64,000 bases of DNA, from contig OY759970.1 of the NCBI GenBank assembly GCA_963662965.1, positions 868,001-932,000 of the forward strand, given 5' to 3'. Both the position numbers and the translations under genes were made by a program. Shown piece by piece: positions 37,668 to 46,692 of the stretch (its first letter is position 1; the number at the start of each line of letters is the position of its first letter). The DNA comes from DTWD01 sp963662965 (GTDB lineage: Bacteria; Acidobacteriota; Vicinamibacteria; Vicinamibacterales; UBA8438). The notes beneath the pieces are model-generated. The model made no database searches, was not told the DNA's origin, and saw nothing but the letters and a program-made list of their open reading frames with translations.

Positions 37668-38630
37668 CTAGTACTTCTCCGCCAGGTCCATCCCATCGTA
37701 CATGCTGGCGACCTGGTACCCGTACCCATTGAACTTGCGAGTCCGTTGCCGGAAGAAGCTCCCGATGTGCCGCTCGCTCGCCTGGGACCAACGCGGATGG
37801 TCGACCTCGGGATTGACGTTGGCGTAAAAGCCGTACTCGTTCGGGATCGCGACGTTCCACGAATTCTTGGGCTGATCCTCGACGAACTCGATCTTGACGA
37901 TCGACTTGATGCTCTTGAAGCCGTATTTCCACGGCACGACCAACCGGATCGGCGCCCCGTTCTGATTCAGCAGCGTCTTGCCGTACAGCCCGACCGCCAG
38001 GATGGCGAGCGGGTTCATCGCCTCGTCCATCCGCAGCCCCTCGACATACGGCCACTCGAGGCTGCGAGTCCGCTGGCCGCGGAAATCATCCGGTCGGACC
38101 AGCGTCTCGAACCTCACGTACTTCGCCCTCGACGTCGGCTCGAACCGCTTGATCAGGTCACCGAGCGGGAACCCGACCCACGGCACCACCATTGACCACG
38201 CCTCGACGCAGCGCAGGCGATAGATCCGCTCCTCGAGCGGATGCGGCGCCAAAATGTCCTCGAGCGTGTAGTCGGCCGCCGGCTTGTTCATATGCCCTTC
38301 GACACGCACCGACCAGGGGTCGACATCGAGATCATCGGCGTAGCGCTTCGGGTCTTCCTTGTTGATGCCGAATTCGTAGAAGTTGTTGTAGCTCGTGATT
38401 TCCTCGAACGTGTTCGGGGCGGCATCGGTGCTGTACTGGCTCGTCTGCAGGTCGGGCAACTCCTGCTGCGGCGCCGCCCGAAGACCGCCCGGCACCCCAC
38501 CGAGCGTCGCGGCACCGGCGACGCCGAGCGCCGCCCCGGACGCCACGCGGATGAACTCGCGTCGGTTCCAATAGAGGTCCTCCGGCGTGATTTCCGAAGA
38601 GAGAATGTCGGGGGCCTGTTTGATCAGCAT
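37668..38630 (-). CDS. msrP: MsrP, molybdopterin-dependent protein-methionine-sulfoxide reductase
   Basis: 320 residues. It is a periplasmic molybdoenzyme repairing oxidised methionines of envelope proteins. The twin-arginine signal is NRREFIRVASGAALGVAGAA. The Mo-coordinating cysteine is in YRLRCVEAWSMVVPWVGFP, and RLVVPWKYGFKSIKSIVKI is the later signature. It is paired with msrQ and uses cofactor from the MoaA pathway. Confidence 0.95.
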   Translation of the reverse strand: MLIKQAPDILSSEITPEDLYWNRREFIRVASGAALGVAGAATLGGVPGGLRAAPQQELPDLQTSQYSTDAAPNTFEEITSYNNFYEFGINKEDPKRYADDLDVDPWSVRVEGHMNKPAADYTLEDILAPHPLEERIYRLRCVEAWSMVVPWVGFPLGDLIKRFEPTSRAKYVRFETLVRPDDFRGQRTRSLEWPYVEGLRMDEAMNPLAILAVGLYGKTLLNQNGAPIRLVVPWKYGFKSIKSIVKIEFVEDQPKNSWNVAIPNEYGFYANVNPEVDHPRWSQASERHIGSFFRQRTRKFNGYGYQVASMYDGMDLAEKY

Positions 38631-38641
38631 CGGCGCTTCCT

Positions 38642-40021
38642 CTACTCCTTGGACACCCCGGGGCGCGGCTGTCGGCGGCCGTCCCTCCCGGGGCCTGGTA
38701 AGGCTATGTTGCGATCGTCGCCCCGGGATGGTCGGTTGTCAATAGTGCCAGACCGAGCGGCGCCACCGCGACCTCGGCGGTGTAACCAGAACCACGCCCC
38801 ACTCGCGGCGACAAGTCCGTACTCGAGCGGCTCGACCCACCCGGGAAGCACCCAACCGACGCCGGCTAGCTGCGGTGCCCACACCGCATAGGTGGCGATC
38901 GACGTGAGCGTCCAGACGGCGAGCGGGATGGTGGCCAACCCGGTGAGGAACGGGGTCAACCAGACGAGATACCACGGGTAGATGGCCGGCATCAACCCGA
39001 CCGCCACCGCCATCGGCCAGGCCCACGCCGCCGGATCGTCGCGGTCCAACGTCCGGCGCGCCCGCACCGCGACCGCCAGTCCGGCCGCTACCGCGAGCCC
39101 CACGAGTGCCGGCATGCCGAACACTGGCTCCATCACTCGAAAGAGCGGCGCGTTGAACCGCCACTGCGCGGCGTAGGTCGCCAGCGACCCGACCGGAAGC
39201 TGTCCGCCCTGCATGAATGGCACATAGAGCAACACGACGAAGGCGAGCCCGGCCAGCGCATGCGTCAGCCGAACGCGACGCCATAACAGCGGTACGAGCA
39301 CCACCGGCAGAAACTTGACGGCGAACGCGCCGGCGAGCGCCACCGCCGCGAGGAGTGATCGTCGTCGCGACAACGCATATCCCCCGGCCACGAGCAGCAA
39401 CGTGCCGACCACATCGATGTGCCCGCCGCCGGCCCCTTCGAGCGCCACGAGTGGATGCCACGCATAGGCCAGCACCCACCAACGGTTGCGCCCCGCCGTG
39501 AGCAACCAGCGCCACAACAGCACCACAATCAACACGTCCGCGACGATCACGGCGAGGGCGACTGCCTCGACCGACTCGTGCACCGTCGTGACCCCGAGAA
39601 AAAAATACTGGGCGAGCGGTGGATAGATCGTCGGCAACGCCGCGTTCGTCGGATCGATCCGTCGGGTCAGCTCGGTGTGGAGCGACGCCAGCGCCGGATC
39701 GGCCGGTACGGTCTCGTATGGGTTCAGGCCACGCTGCTGTACCCGTCCATCCCACACATAGCGGTACACATCGTCCGAGACGAGCGGTACGCCGCCCAGC
39801 AGCGCCAGGCGCCACGCCAGTCCGAGCCCGAGGCAGACGACGAGCTCTTTCGAGGTGCCCGGTGGCCGCGTGTGAATCACCCAGAGCACCGCGAGATAGG
39901 CAAGCGCGGCCACCAGCACCAGGACGAGGAACGTCCCAATCTGCTGACGCGCGTCGAGCCCCCCAACCGTCACCAGGACGATCAGGAGGAGGGTGCCCAG
40001 TCCAAATATCGGCTTTGCCAT
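38642..40021 (-). CDS. polytopic GT-C glycosyltransferase (mannosyltransferase-like)
   Basis: 459 residues with about ten transmembrane helices. The first periplasmic loop has VSDDVYRYVWDGRVQQRGLN with the DD motif and later YPPLAQYFF, features of lipid-linked-sugar GT-C enzymes (GT87/PMT-like). The C-terminal end is short and basic. It lies 11 bases before msrP but is probably functionally linked to the upstream glycosyltransferase 40047-41486 (25-base gap). Acceptor and donor unknown. Confidence 0.75.
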   Translation of the reverse strand: MAKPIFGLGTLLLIVLVTVGGLDARQQIGTFLVLVLVAALAYLAVLWVIHTRPPGTSKELVVCLGLGLAWRLALLGGVPLVSDDVYRYVWDGRVQQRGLNPYETVPADPALASLHTELTRRIDPTNAALPTIYPPLAQYFFLGVTTVHESVEAVALAVIVADVLIVVLLWRWLLTAGRNRWWVLAYAWHPLVALEGAGGGHIDVVGTLLLVAGGYALSRRRSLLAAVALAGAFAVKFLPVVLVPLLWRRVRLTHALAGLAFVVLLYVPFMQGGQLPVGSLATYAAQWRFNAPLFRVMEPVFGMPALVGLAVAAGLAVAVRARRTLDRDDPAAWAWPMAVAVGLMPAIYPWYLVWLTPFLTGLATIPLAVWTLTSIATYAVWAPQLAGVGWVLPGWVEPLEYGLVAASGAWFWLHRRGRGGAARSGTIDNRPSRGDDRNIALPGPGRDGRRQPRPGVSKE

Positions 40022-40046
40022 CTTGAACCCCAGAGTTCACTCGAGT

Positions 40047-41486
40047 TCAGGAGCCCGTCGTGGACGTCGCGCGCGTGCGTCGCGTCCGCCACAGCGACCA
40101 GATCGTGTACAGCATGCGTGTGCCAGCTCGCACGGTTCCGCTGACGGTACCCGAGATTTTCGACTGTCCGATACGCGCGCGTTGCCGCACCGGAACCTCG
40201 CGAACCGCGAGGCCCGCCTCCGCCGCCTTGACCTGCATCTCGATCGTCCATCCCCAGGTTTGGTCCTGCATCGCGAGCGCGTCAAGCGCGCGGCGACGAA
40301 TGGCGCGGAACGGTCCGAGGTCACGATACCTCGTACCCCATAGCCGGTTGACCAACCAGACGCACACGTCAGTGCCGACCCGCGCGTGCCACGGACGGGC
40401 ACCGCCGCGGTCGCCAACCACGAAGTCGACGGTGCCGTTACGGATCGGCTCGAGCAGCGCGCTCATGTCCTCCGGATAGTCGCTGCGGTCGGCGTCGAGA
40501 AAGACGATGATCGTCTCGTCCGCAGATGACGCGGTGCGAAGACCGGCCAGGCAGGCACGCCCGTACCCGGCGCGCGGTTCCGCCACCACCGTCGCCCCGG
40601 CCCGACGGGCCCGCTCGGCCGTAGCGTCGGTCGAGCCGTTGTCGACCACGATGACGTCGTCGATTCCGTCCGGGATCTCGGACAGGACGTCGGCGATGGC
40701 TGCTTCCTCGTTGAGTGCCGGCATGATGACCGACACCGGTCCGGCGTCCGAGGGGACCCGCGGCACCGCACGGACCTCCGTCGTCGGCGCGGTCCCGTAG
40801 TACCAACGCGCGAGCCGCCGCGGCGCGACCCCGAGGAAATAGAGCACCGCCAGGCCGACATTCGACACCGTCCGCTGCACCCAGCCATCACGCTCCCACC
40901 GCCGTGCCGACACCTGAACGGACACCGACGGAAACCAGAGCTGCCCGATCGAACCGAGACGCCGAACGAAGTCGACGTCTTCCATGAGTGACCAGTCCTC
41001 GTACCCGCCGAGCGTCTCGAACACGTCATGTCGAACGAAGATCGCTTGGTCGCCGTAAGGCAACCCGAACCATCGCACGCGCGCCGCGACACCGGCTTCA
41101 ATCAGGCGCGCAGCGCGTCGTGACGAGGCAATCGTCAGCTGAAACGCGCCGCCGACGACGGCCGGTTGCGCATCGGCGTCCTCGAGGGTCGTGGTCCACC
41201 GCGCGTCGAGGCGCGCATCGGCGTGAAGAAACAGCAGCCACCGCCCCGAGGCCGCGCCCGCGCCGGCGTTCATTTGCCGACCACGGCCCGGCTCGCTGTC
41301 GACCCACCGGACGGCGGGGAGGGCGACCTGCAGCGCCGCGAGCGAGCCATCGGTGGAATCGCCGTTGGCCACGACCACCTCGACATGCCCGGAGGAGATG
41401 TCGGACCGCAACGATGCCAGGAGCCCCGACAGCTCCGGTGTATCCCGGTACACCGGGATCACGATCGATATCAGCGGAGTGGGCAC
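40047..41486 (-). CDS. fusion of TIGR04283-type and dolichol-phosphate-type GT2 glycosyltransferases
   Basis: About 479 residues from GTG 41486. Residues about 5-230 match the rSAM/selenodomain-associated transferase 2 family (TIGR04283): ISIVIPVYRDTPELSGLLAS, GRGRQMNAGAGAASG, LLFLHADARL, LPYGDQAIFVRHDVFETLGG, and ARRWERDGW. Residues about 245-479 form a second GT2 domain of the polyprenyl-phosphate transferase type: VSVIMPALNEEAAIADVL, VVDNGSTDATAERARRAG, VFLDADRSDYPEDM. Each half normally is a separate protein. The two catalytic domains may act in sequence in making a surface glycan or lipid-linked sugar with the adjacent GT-C protein. The longer frame to 41567 has no good start. Confidence 0.8.
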   Translation of the reverse strand: MPTPLISIVIPVYRDTPELSGLLASLRSDISSGHVEVVVANGDSTDGSLAALQVALPAVRWVDSEPGRGRQMNAGAGAASGRWLLFLHADARLDARWTTTLEDADAQPAVVGGAFQLTIASSRRAARLIEAGVAARVRWFGLPYGDQAIFVRHDVFETLGGYEDWSLMEDVDFVRRLGSIGQLWFPSVSVQVSARRWERDGWVQRTVSNVGLAVLYFLGVAPRRLARWYYGTAPTTEVRAVPRVPSDAGPVSVIMPALNEEAAIADVLSEIPDGIDDVIVVDNGSTDATAERARRAGATVVAEPRAGYGRACLAGLRTASSADETIIVFLDADRSDYPEDMSALLEPIRNGTVDFVVGDRGGARPWHARVGTDVCVWLVNRLWGTRYRDLGPFRAIRRRALDALAMQDQTWGWTIEMQVKAAEAGLAVREVPVRQRARIGQSKISGTVSGTVRAGTRMLYTIWSLWRTRRTRATSTTGS

Positions 41487-41563
41487 TGGCAACGTTCGCG
41501 ACGAGCGTAGCAGGCCTGCCCGAGTGCCGCGGGGAGGGGTGTGGCCGCAGGGGCGAGCCAGAA

Positions 41564-42220
41564 TCAAGGCTCGAGCTCAAGGAAGCGGGCGGTCTCGGCC
41601 CAGATCCGCTCGAGGCTTGCACCGAGCTGATGGTCGTCGTCGAGCGTCACTAGGTTGACATACGCACGTGCGGCGGCAAACCGATCCACCATCCGCGAAT
41701 CGACGACGCCGTCGCGGCTCCCTTGCAGGATGAGCGTCGGGATGGCGCGTGCCGTCTCGAACGAGTCATACGGCAGCGCGTCGCGGAACAGCTCGAAGTG
41801 GACGCGGCGGGTCTCCTGGCTGGCATAGTGCGTCAGTGTCCACCACCCGGTCTCTTCCCACTCCGCCATCCCGTCGGCGCCGAGATCCCCGATCGGCGTT
41901 CTTCCAAAGTCGAGTGCCGGCGCCAGAAACACCAGCCGGTCGATTTTGCGGAAGAGGCGAGCCGTGGCCTGTTCGGCGACATGGAGCGCGACGAACGCGC
42001 CGAGGCTCGACCCGAAGAGCACCACCGGGCCGTCGGGGAGCGCGTCGACGAGCTCCGTAACCTGGCCCACCATGCGCGAGGTGGTCAGCGTCGAGAAGTC
42101 GGGCTCGTTCAAGTCGGGACAGGTGAAGGCGATACCGCGCTCTCTCAGACGATCTTTGAGGAAGGTCGCCTTCGAGGACGCGGGAGACGAGGCAAACCCG
42201 TGAAGGTAGACGACTTGCAA
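41564..42220 (-). CDS. alpha/beta hydrolase of the YqiA/UPF0227 type
   Basis: 218 residues. It begins with the compact MQVVYLHGFASSPASSKATF typical of YqiA/YcfP-like esterases. The nucleophile elbow is VLFGSSLGAFVAL, the acid is in LILQGSRDGVVDSRMV, and the catalytic His is in LDDDHQLGASLE. It is cytosolic (no signal). It starts 12 bases after the SET-domain gene stop and is probably co-transcribed with it. Substrate unknown. Confidence 0.82.
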   Translation of the reverse strand: MQVVYLHGFASSPASSKATFLKDRLRERGIAFTCPDLNEPDFSTLTTSRMVGQVTELVDALPDGPVVLFGSSLGAFVALHVAEQATARLFRKIDRLVFLAPALDFGRTPIGDLGADGMAEWEETGWWTLTHYASQETRRVHFELFRDALPYDSFETARAIPTLILQGSRDGVVDSRMVDRFAAARAYVNLVTLDDDHQLGASLERIWAETARFLELEP

Positions 42221-42232
42221 GAGGGGCGGCTC

Positions 42233-42688
42233 CTACAGCAGGTACGTGCAACCGGGTCGGCAGCGGCAGGGGAGCTCGCCGAACCCCTCGGTGTAGTAGT
42301 TGTAGGTCAACTCCTCGCCGGCTTTGATGTTACGCCCCGCGATGATCCAGATCGTGTCGCCGATGACGTCGCTATAGCAGTTCGGCTGGCAGGCGTGGTT
42401 GATGAAGCGCGCCACGTTGCCGCGGACGCTGGCATCTCGTGCGTAGAGGTGGTTGACGCGGAAGCACCAGATCTCGCCGCGTGCGAGGTATTTCGCTTCA
42501 CGCGGCGTGCTGTCGCTACTTCTGATCTTCTCTCCCGCGTAGTGGATGATCCGTTTGTTCTTGTTGATGTCCTCGAGCGAGAAGACACCCCATCCATGAA
42601 GCTTCGAACGTTTTCGCCTGATCTCGGGAAAGGAGAGACCGGTCGCGAACGGATCCGAGTGGTCACGCGGCCTCCCACGCCTCGACAT
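42233..42688 (-). CDS. SET-domain protein-lysine methyltransferase
   Basis: 151 residues from ATG 42688 (MSRRGRPRDHSDPFATGLSF). A minimal SET domain is visible: RSKLHGWGVFSLEDI, the SAM/knot motif ARFINHACQPNCY, and EELTYNYYTEGFGELPC. A post-SET-like zinc cysteine cluster (PCRCRPGCTYLL) follows at the C terminus. Bacterial SET proteins of this size methylate lysines in as yet unknown proteins. The promoter overlaps that of the divergent DUF309 gene. Confidence 0.85.
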   Translation of the reverse strand: MSRRGRPRDHSDPFATGLSFPEIRRKRSKLHGWGVFSLEDINKNKRIIHYAGEKIRSSDSTPREAKYLARGEIWCFRVNHLYARDASVRGNVARFINHACQPNCYSDVIGDTIWIIAGRNIKAGEELTYNYYTEGFGELPCRCRPGCTYLL

Positions 42689-42696
42689 GGGGCGTA

Positions 42697-42704
42697 AGTA
42701 TAAT
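42697..42704. promoter_or_regulatory. overlapping divergent -10 boxes (SET gene and DUF309 gene)
   Basis: Plus strand AGTATAAT: TATAAT 42699-42704 ends 8 bases before ATG 42713. On the minus strand the overlapping TATACT (42702-42697) ends 8 bases before ATG 42688. Both genes would be leaderless and share one symmetrical promoter in a 24-base gap. Confidence 0.6.
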
Positions 42705-42712
42705 GCCCGCCG

Positions 42713-43099
42713 ATGTCGGGATGGTGCGACGAGGTGCCGCCGCGGATGCTCCTTGAGGGCGTCACGCAGCTCAACCGTGGCGAGTTCTTCGAGCAGCACG
42801 AGACGTTGGAGGATCTGTGGCGGGCCGAACCACGGGAGGTCCGACGGCTCTACCAGGGTATCTTGCAGATCGGCGTCGCGATGTATCACATCTCGAGATG
42901 CAATCACCACGGTGCGGTTTACATGCTGACGCGCGGTCCTGGCTACCTTCGTCCCTTCGCCCCGGCCTGTCAGACCGTCGATGTGACCGACCTGCTCGAC
43001 CAGGTAACCCGTATTCTGCGCGAAGTCGAACAACTCGGGCCTGACGGACTCGATCGGTTCGACTGGTCACTTGCGCCGCGGGTCCGGTTCACACCCTAA
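42713..43099 (+). CDS. DUF309 protein
   Basis: 128 residues with the DUF309 helical signature GEFFEQHETLEDLWRAEPRE and LYQGILQIGVAMYHISRCNH. The family is small, all-helical and of unknown function. It is divergent from the SET gene and followed by DUF2461 after 18 bases, with which it probably forms an operon. Confidence 0.85.
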   Translation: MSGWCDEVPPRMLLEGVTQLNRGEFFEQHETLEDLWRAEPREVRRLYQGILQIGVAMYHISRCNHHGAVYMLTRGPGYLRPFAPACQTVDVTDLLDQVTRILREVEQLGPDGLDRFDWSLAPRVRFTP

Positions 43100-43117
43100 T
43101 AATCTCTGGAGAGAGCA

Positions 43118-43807
43118 ATGCCCGCACCACGCTTCACCCCAAAGACGTTGACCTTTCTCCGACAGCTCAAACGCCACAACGACCGCGAGTGGTTTCACGC
43201 GCACCGCGACGATTACGAGCGGCACGTGCGTCGGCCGATGATCGAGCTCGTCGAACGCCTCGCCGTTGACCTCCGCACGTTCGCACCCGACCTCGTCGCC
43301 GTCCCGAAGAAGTCGATCTACCGCATTTACCGCGATACTCGATTTTCGCCGAACAAGACTCCGTACAAAACCCACGTGGCGGCGATCTTCCCGCATCGCG
43401 ACCTGGCGAAGCACGAAGGCGCCGGACTGTACGTCCACGTTGCGCCGGATCACGTACTCGTGGGTGGTGGACTCTATCGTCCGGAGCCACGGCAGCTCTA
43501 TCGCCTGCGCGAGCACATCGCCGCCAACGCGCGCCGGCTCCGCACCATCGTCGGGTCGCCCGTCTTTCGGCGCAGCTTCGGCGAGCTCTCCGGCGAGCGC
43601 CTACGGCGGGGGCCCTGCGGATTCGATCCGGACCATCCGGCGGCGGAATTCCTCCGTCTCAAGCAGTTCCTGGCCGGGACGGAGCGCCCGGCGACTTTTG
43701 CCACCGGTCCACGCTTCTACGCCTCGCTCCTGCGGCTGTTCAAGCAGCTCGCCCCCTTCATTCGGTTCGTGAACGAGCCGCTGGCGGGCAAGCAATTCGA
43801 GATCTAG
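43118..43807 (+). CDS. DUF2461 protein
   Basis: 229 residues. The DUF2461/TIGR02453 signature is present: TLTFLRQLKRHNDREWFHAH, YRIYRDTRFSPNKTPYKTHV, and GLYVHVAPDHVLVGGGLYRP. Function unknown; it is a common bacterial family. GGAGAG precedes the ATG by 5 bases. Confidence 0.88.
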   Translation: MPAPRFTPKTLTFLRQLKRHNDREWFHAHRDDYERHVRRPMIELVERLAVDLRTFAPDLVAVPKKSIYRIYRDTRFSPNKTPYKTHVAAIFPHRDLAKHEGAGLYVHVAPDHVLVGGGLYRPEPRQLYRLREHIAANARRLRTIVGSPVFRRSFGELSGERLRRGPCGFDPDHPAAEFLRLKQFLAGTERPATFATGPRFYASLLRLFKQLAPFIRFVNEPLAGKQFEI

Positions 43808-43837
43808 TCGACGAGGAAACCCCCAGGACCCCGGCTC

Positions 43838-43902
43838 CGTCTAACTAGACGGGGCCTGCGGCCCCGCTCCGTGCCGGCGGGGCCGCCGTGCGCGCCCTAT
43901 TT
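43838..43902 (+). repeat. dispersed palindromic repeat family A, copy 1
   Basis: Two stem-loops in series: CCGTCTA/TAGACGG and GGGGCC-TGC-GGCCCC, followed by GTGCCGGCGGGG and GTGCGCGCCC. Homologous to units at 48361, 51735, 60384 (reverse) and 62391. It lies between DUF2461 and DUF4097 genes. Confidence 0.75.
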
Positions 43903-43925
43903 CAGACTCTGTCGAGGAGGATTCG

Positions 43926-44735
43926 ATGCGTCGCATGCTCTGGATGGTCGTCATCGGTGTCGCTGCGGTCGGCCTGCTCGGCTGTGAGGTCGGAATCGCC
44001 GGGAGCGGACTCAGCGTCAACTTCGGCCGGCAGGCCGACGAGCTCTTCCAATGGGAGGGCCGCCTCGCGGCCGGACAGCTCATCGAGACCAAGGGGATCA
44101 ACGGTTCGGTCGAGGCGCACCGCTCGACGAACGGTCTCGTCGAGGTCTCCGCCGAGCGGTGCGGGAGGCGGAGCGATCCAGATGTGCGTATCGAGGTCGT
44201 CGAGCACGCCGGAGGCGTCACGGTCTGCGCGGTTTATCCGCGCGAAGGCAATGTGTGTCTCCCTGGCGACGAGGGGCGGATCAGAGCCAGACGCAACGAC
44301 GTGAAGGTCACCTTCACGGTCGCGGTGCCAGAGTCGGTCGACTTCACCGCCAGAACCGTCAACGGCTCGGTGAAGGCCGCCGATCTGAGCGACGACGTCC
44401 GTGTCCATACGGTCAACGGCAGCGTCGATGGGTCGACCGATGGCCACGTCCGGGCCAAAACCGTCAACGGGTCAATCAAAGCGTCGATGGGTCAGGCCGA
44501 TTGGGACGGAGCAGCGGCGCTCGAAACGGTCAACGGCAGCGTGACGATCTGGCTGCCCGATGCGGGCGACGTCGACCTCCAGGTGCGAACGACGAACGGT
44601 TCGATCAAGAGCGACCTCGAGATGAGCAACGTCGATGCCCGCCGCCGCCGGCTCGACGCGCGCCTCGGCGACTGTGGGCGTGACCTCCGGGTAAAGACGG
44701 TCACCGGGTCGGTGCGGATTCGCAGGAGTAATTAG
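43926..44735 (+). CDS. DUF4097 beta-solenoid lipoprotein
   Basis: 269 residues. The lipoprotein signal ends LLGC (Cys 20). A right-handed beta-solenoid built of TVNGSV/TTNGSI repeats follows (INGSVEA, VNGSVKA, VNGSVDG, VNGSIKA, VNGSVTI, TNGSIKS, VTGSVRI), typical of DUF4097/adhesin-like proteins. AGGAGG lies 6 bases before the ATG. Probably surface or periplasmic; in Firmicutes similar domains occur in LiaG-type envelope-stress proteins, but the role here is unknown. Confidence 0.85.
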   Translation: MRRMLWMVVIGVAAVGLLGCEVGIAGSGLSVNFGRQADELFQWEGRLAAGQLIETKGINGSVEAHRSTNGLVEVSAERCGRRSDPDVRIEVVEHAGGVTVCAVYPREGNVCLPGDEGRIRARRNDVKVTFTVAVPESVDFTARTVNGSVKAADLSDDVRVHTVNGSVDGSTDGHVRAKTVNGSIKASMGQADWDGAAALETVNGSVTIWLPDAGDVDLQVRTTNGSIKSDLEMSNVDARRRRLDARLGDCGRDLRVKTVTGSVRIRRSN

Positions 44736-44786
44736 AAGGGGCTTCTTCAGACGGAGTCTGCGCCCCCGCACCCCGCCGCGCTGCGG

Positions 44787-45683
44787 CTAACGTCCCAGGA
44801 CGCGGCGTAACGCCTCCTCCAGTGTCGGGTACCCGAACGTAAAGCCGGTCTCCTCGAGGCGGACCGGTGCGACGTTGGTGCTCGCTAGGAGGAGCGCGTC
44901 GGCCATCTCCCCAAACGCGAGACGGGCGGCAAACGCCGGCAACGGAAAGATCGTCGGACGGCGCAGAACACGACCGAGCGTCTTGGTGAACTCGGCGTTG
45001 CGCACCGGATTCGGCGCCACCACATTGACCGGTCCCGCGAGGTCGTCGATGCGTAGCGCGTGTCGCACACTCGCCAGGACGTCATCGAGCGCCACCCAGC
45101 TCATGTACTGCTGACCCGACCCGATCACGCCTCCGACACCCATCCTGAAGGGCAGCAGCATCTGCCCCAGCGCGCCACCGGCCGGGGTGAGCACGATTCC
45201 GACGCGGAGGTGCACGACACGGATGCCGATTGCGCGCGCCGGAGCGGCGGCCGCCTCCCACGCCTGGCACACGTCGGCCAGGAAGCCGGTCCCAGGCGGT
45301 GACGATTCCCTCACCCGCTCGTCGCCGCGATCGCCGTAATACCCGAGCGCCGATGCGACGATCAACGTTGTCGGTGGCTGGTCGAGCCGAGCGAGCGCGG
45401 TGGAGAGACGCTCGGTTCCGTCCACGCGACTGTCTCGAATGCGTGCCTTCTGTGCCTCGGTCCATCGGGCGGCGGCGATATTCTCTCCCGCCAAGTGAAC
45501 CACGGCGTCGATGCCGTCCACCGCGCCGGCAGAGAGCTCCCCGGTGGCCGGGTCCCAGCTCGGCGTATCGGACGTGGCGACGCTGCCGCGCCGGAGCGCG
45601 ACCGTCGCGTCGCCTCCGCTCTCGAGGAAGGGCACCAGCGCCGACCCGATCAACCCAGTGGCGCCGGTGACGACTACTCTCAT
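44787..45683 (-). CDS. TIGR01777-family NAD(P)-dependent epimerase (SDR39U1/YfcH-like)
   Basis: 298 residues. The extended SDR Rossmann start is VVVTGATGLIGSALVPFLES. The family motifs GIDAVVHLAGENIAAARWT, LIVASALGYYGDRGD and MSWVALDDVLASVRHAL are present, and the C-terminal helix matches GYPTLEEALRRVL. Substrate unknown. It is followed by a GC-rich gap on the DUF4097 side (convergent). Confidence 0.9.
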   Translation of the reverse strand: MRVVVTGATGLIGSALVPFLESGGDATVALRRGSVATSDTPSWDPATGELSAGAVDGIDAVVHLAGENIAAARWTEAQKARIRDSRVDGTERLSTALARLDQPPTTLIVASALGYYGDRGDERVRESSPPGTGFLADVCQAWEAAAAPARAIGIRVVHLRVGIVLTPAGGALGQMLLPFRMGVGGVIGSGQQYMSWVALDDVLASVRHALRIDDLAGPVNVVAPNPVRNAEFTKTLGRVLRRPTIFPLPAFAARLAFGEMADALLLASTNVAPVRLEETGFTFGYPTLEEALRRVLGR

Positions 45684-45705
45684 GCGTACCTACGATCAAT
45701 GAAGT

Positions 45706-46559
45706 CTATTGCAGACCTTCGTGGAGAACGGTGGGCGCCGGCCCACGGATGTCCCAGACGACGCGCAACCACGACAACAGCACGACACCGTAGTGCGTCA
45801 TGTCGATCTCCCACCAGTAGAATCCCTGGCGCTCCGACGCCGGGTACCGATGGTGGTTGTTGTGCCACCCCTCTCCAGCCGTCAGCAGAACAAGCCACAG
45901 GCTATTGCGGCTGGCGTCATCCGTTTCGTAGCGGCGCCGGCCAAACCGATGGCCGATCGAGTTGACGGCGAACGTGACGTGATACAGGACGGTGGTGCTG
46001 CAAAACAATCCGACGACCACCAGCTGCCAGCCGCTGGTCCCGAGCTGCGGATACGCCACGGCAAGCCACTGGCCGAGCGCGAACAACACCACACCAAGAC
46101 TGAGGGGTGCAACGTAATGATTGGTGTCGAGCCACCTGATCTCGCGGTATTCGGCGAGGTCTGGCACCAACTCGAACCGCGTCGCCTCGTTTCGTGTGCT
46201 CATGACCCAGCCGGCATGCGCCCACGCGAAGCCTTTGACCCCTGGCGGATGGATGTCTTCGTCGATGTCGGCGTGACGATGATGTAGACGATGATGACCG
46301 GCCCACCAGAGCGGTCCGCGCTGCGCCGCGGCGGCGCCGAGCCACGCCAGGACGAACTGAAACGCACGCGTTGTCTTGAACGACCGGTGACAGAAGTACC
46401 GGTGATAGCCGGCGGTCAGGCTAAACATCCGCGTCAAGAGCGTGGCCAGGCCGACGAGCAGCGCGACCGGGGTCACGCCGGTCAGGAACACGCACAGGCA
46501 GCACGCGTGGACGCCGATGAACGGCAGGTTGGTCAGTCAATCGATCCGATCGGCTTCAT
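45706..46559 (-). CDS. acyl-CoA/fatty-acid delta-9 desaturase, frameshifted near the N terminus
   Basis: Membrane di-iron desaturase introducing a cis double bond into acyl chains. The three histidine boxes are HRYFCHR, HHRLHHRHAD and EGWHNNHHRYPAS. ATG 46559 gives MKPIGSID and then TGA 46533-46535. The adjacent frame begins at once with LTNLPFIGVHACCLCVFLTG and runs to the end. One missing C (GACCTG instead of GACTG) restores a normal product of about 284 residues. It starts 22 bases after the epimerase gene region and is divergent from the DUF983 gene. Together with the MJ0619-like protein it points to active lipid remodelling. Confidence 0.85.
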
Positions 46560-46692
46560 GCGATCTGACCGATTCAGTCGTTGGCGTCACGTTGTTCTCC
46601 GGCACCGACCCTCCCTCCACCCGATGCGGCAGCACGCACAAGCCCCCCATCTTATAGGGAACGCGGTAAGATACGAACCAAGGAGATTCTCC

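Noticed and set aside
42233..43033. SET protein starting at 43033
   Set aside because: The extra N terminus is antisense to DUF309 and would bypass the clear divergent promoter; ATG 42688 fits.
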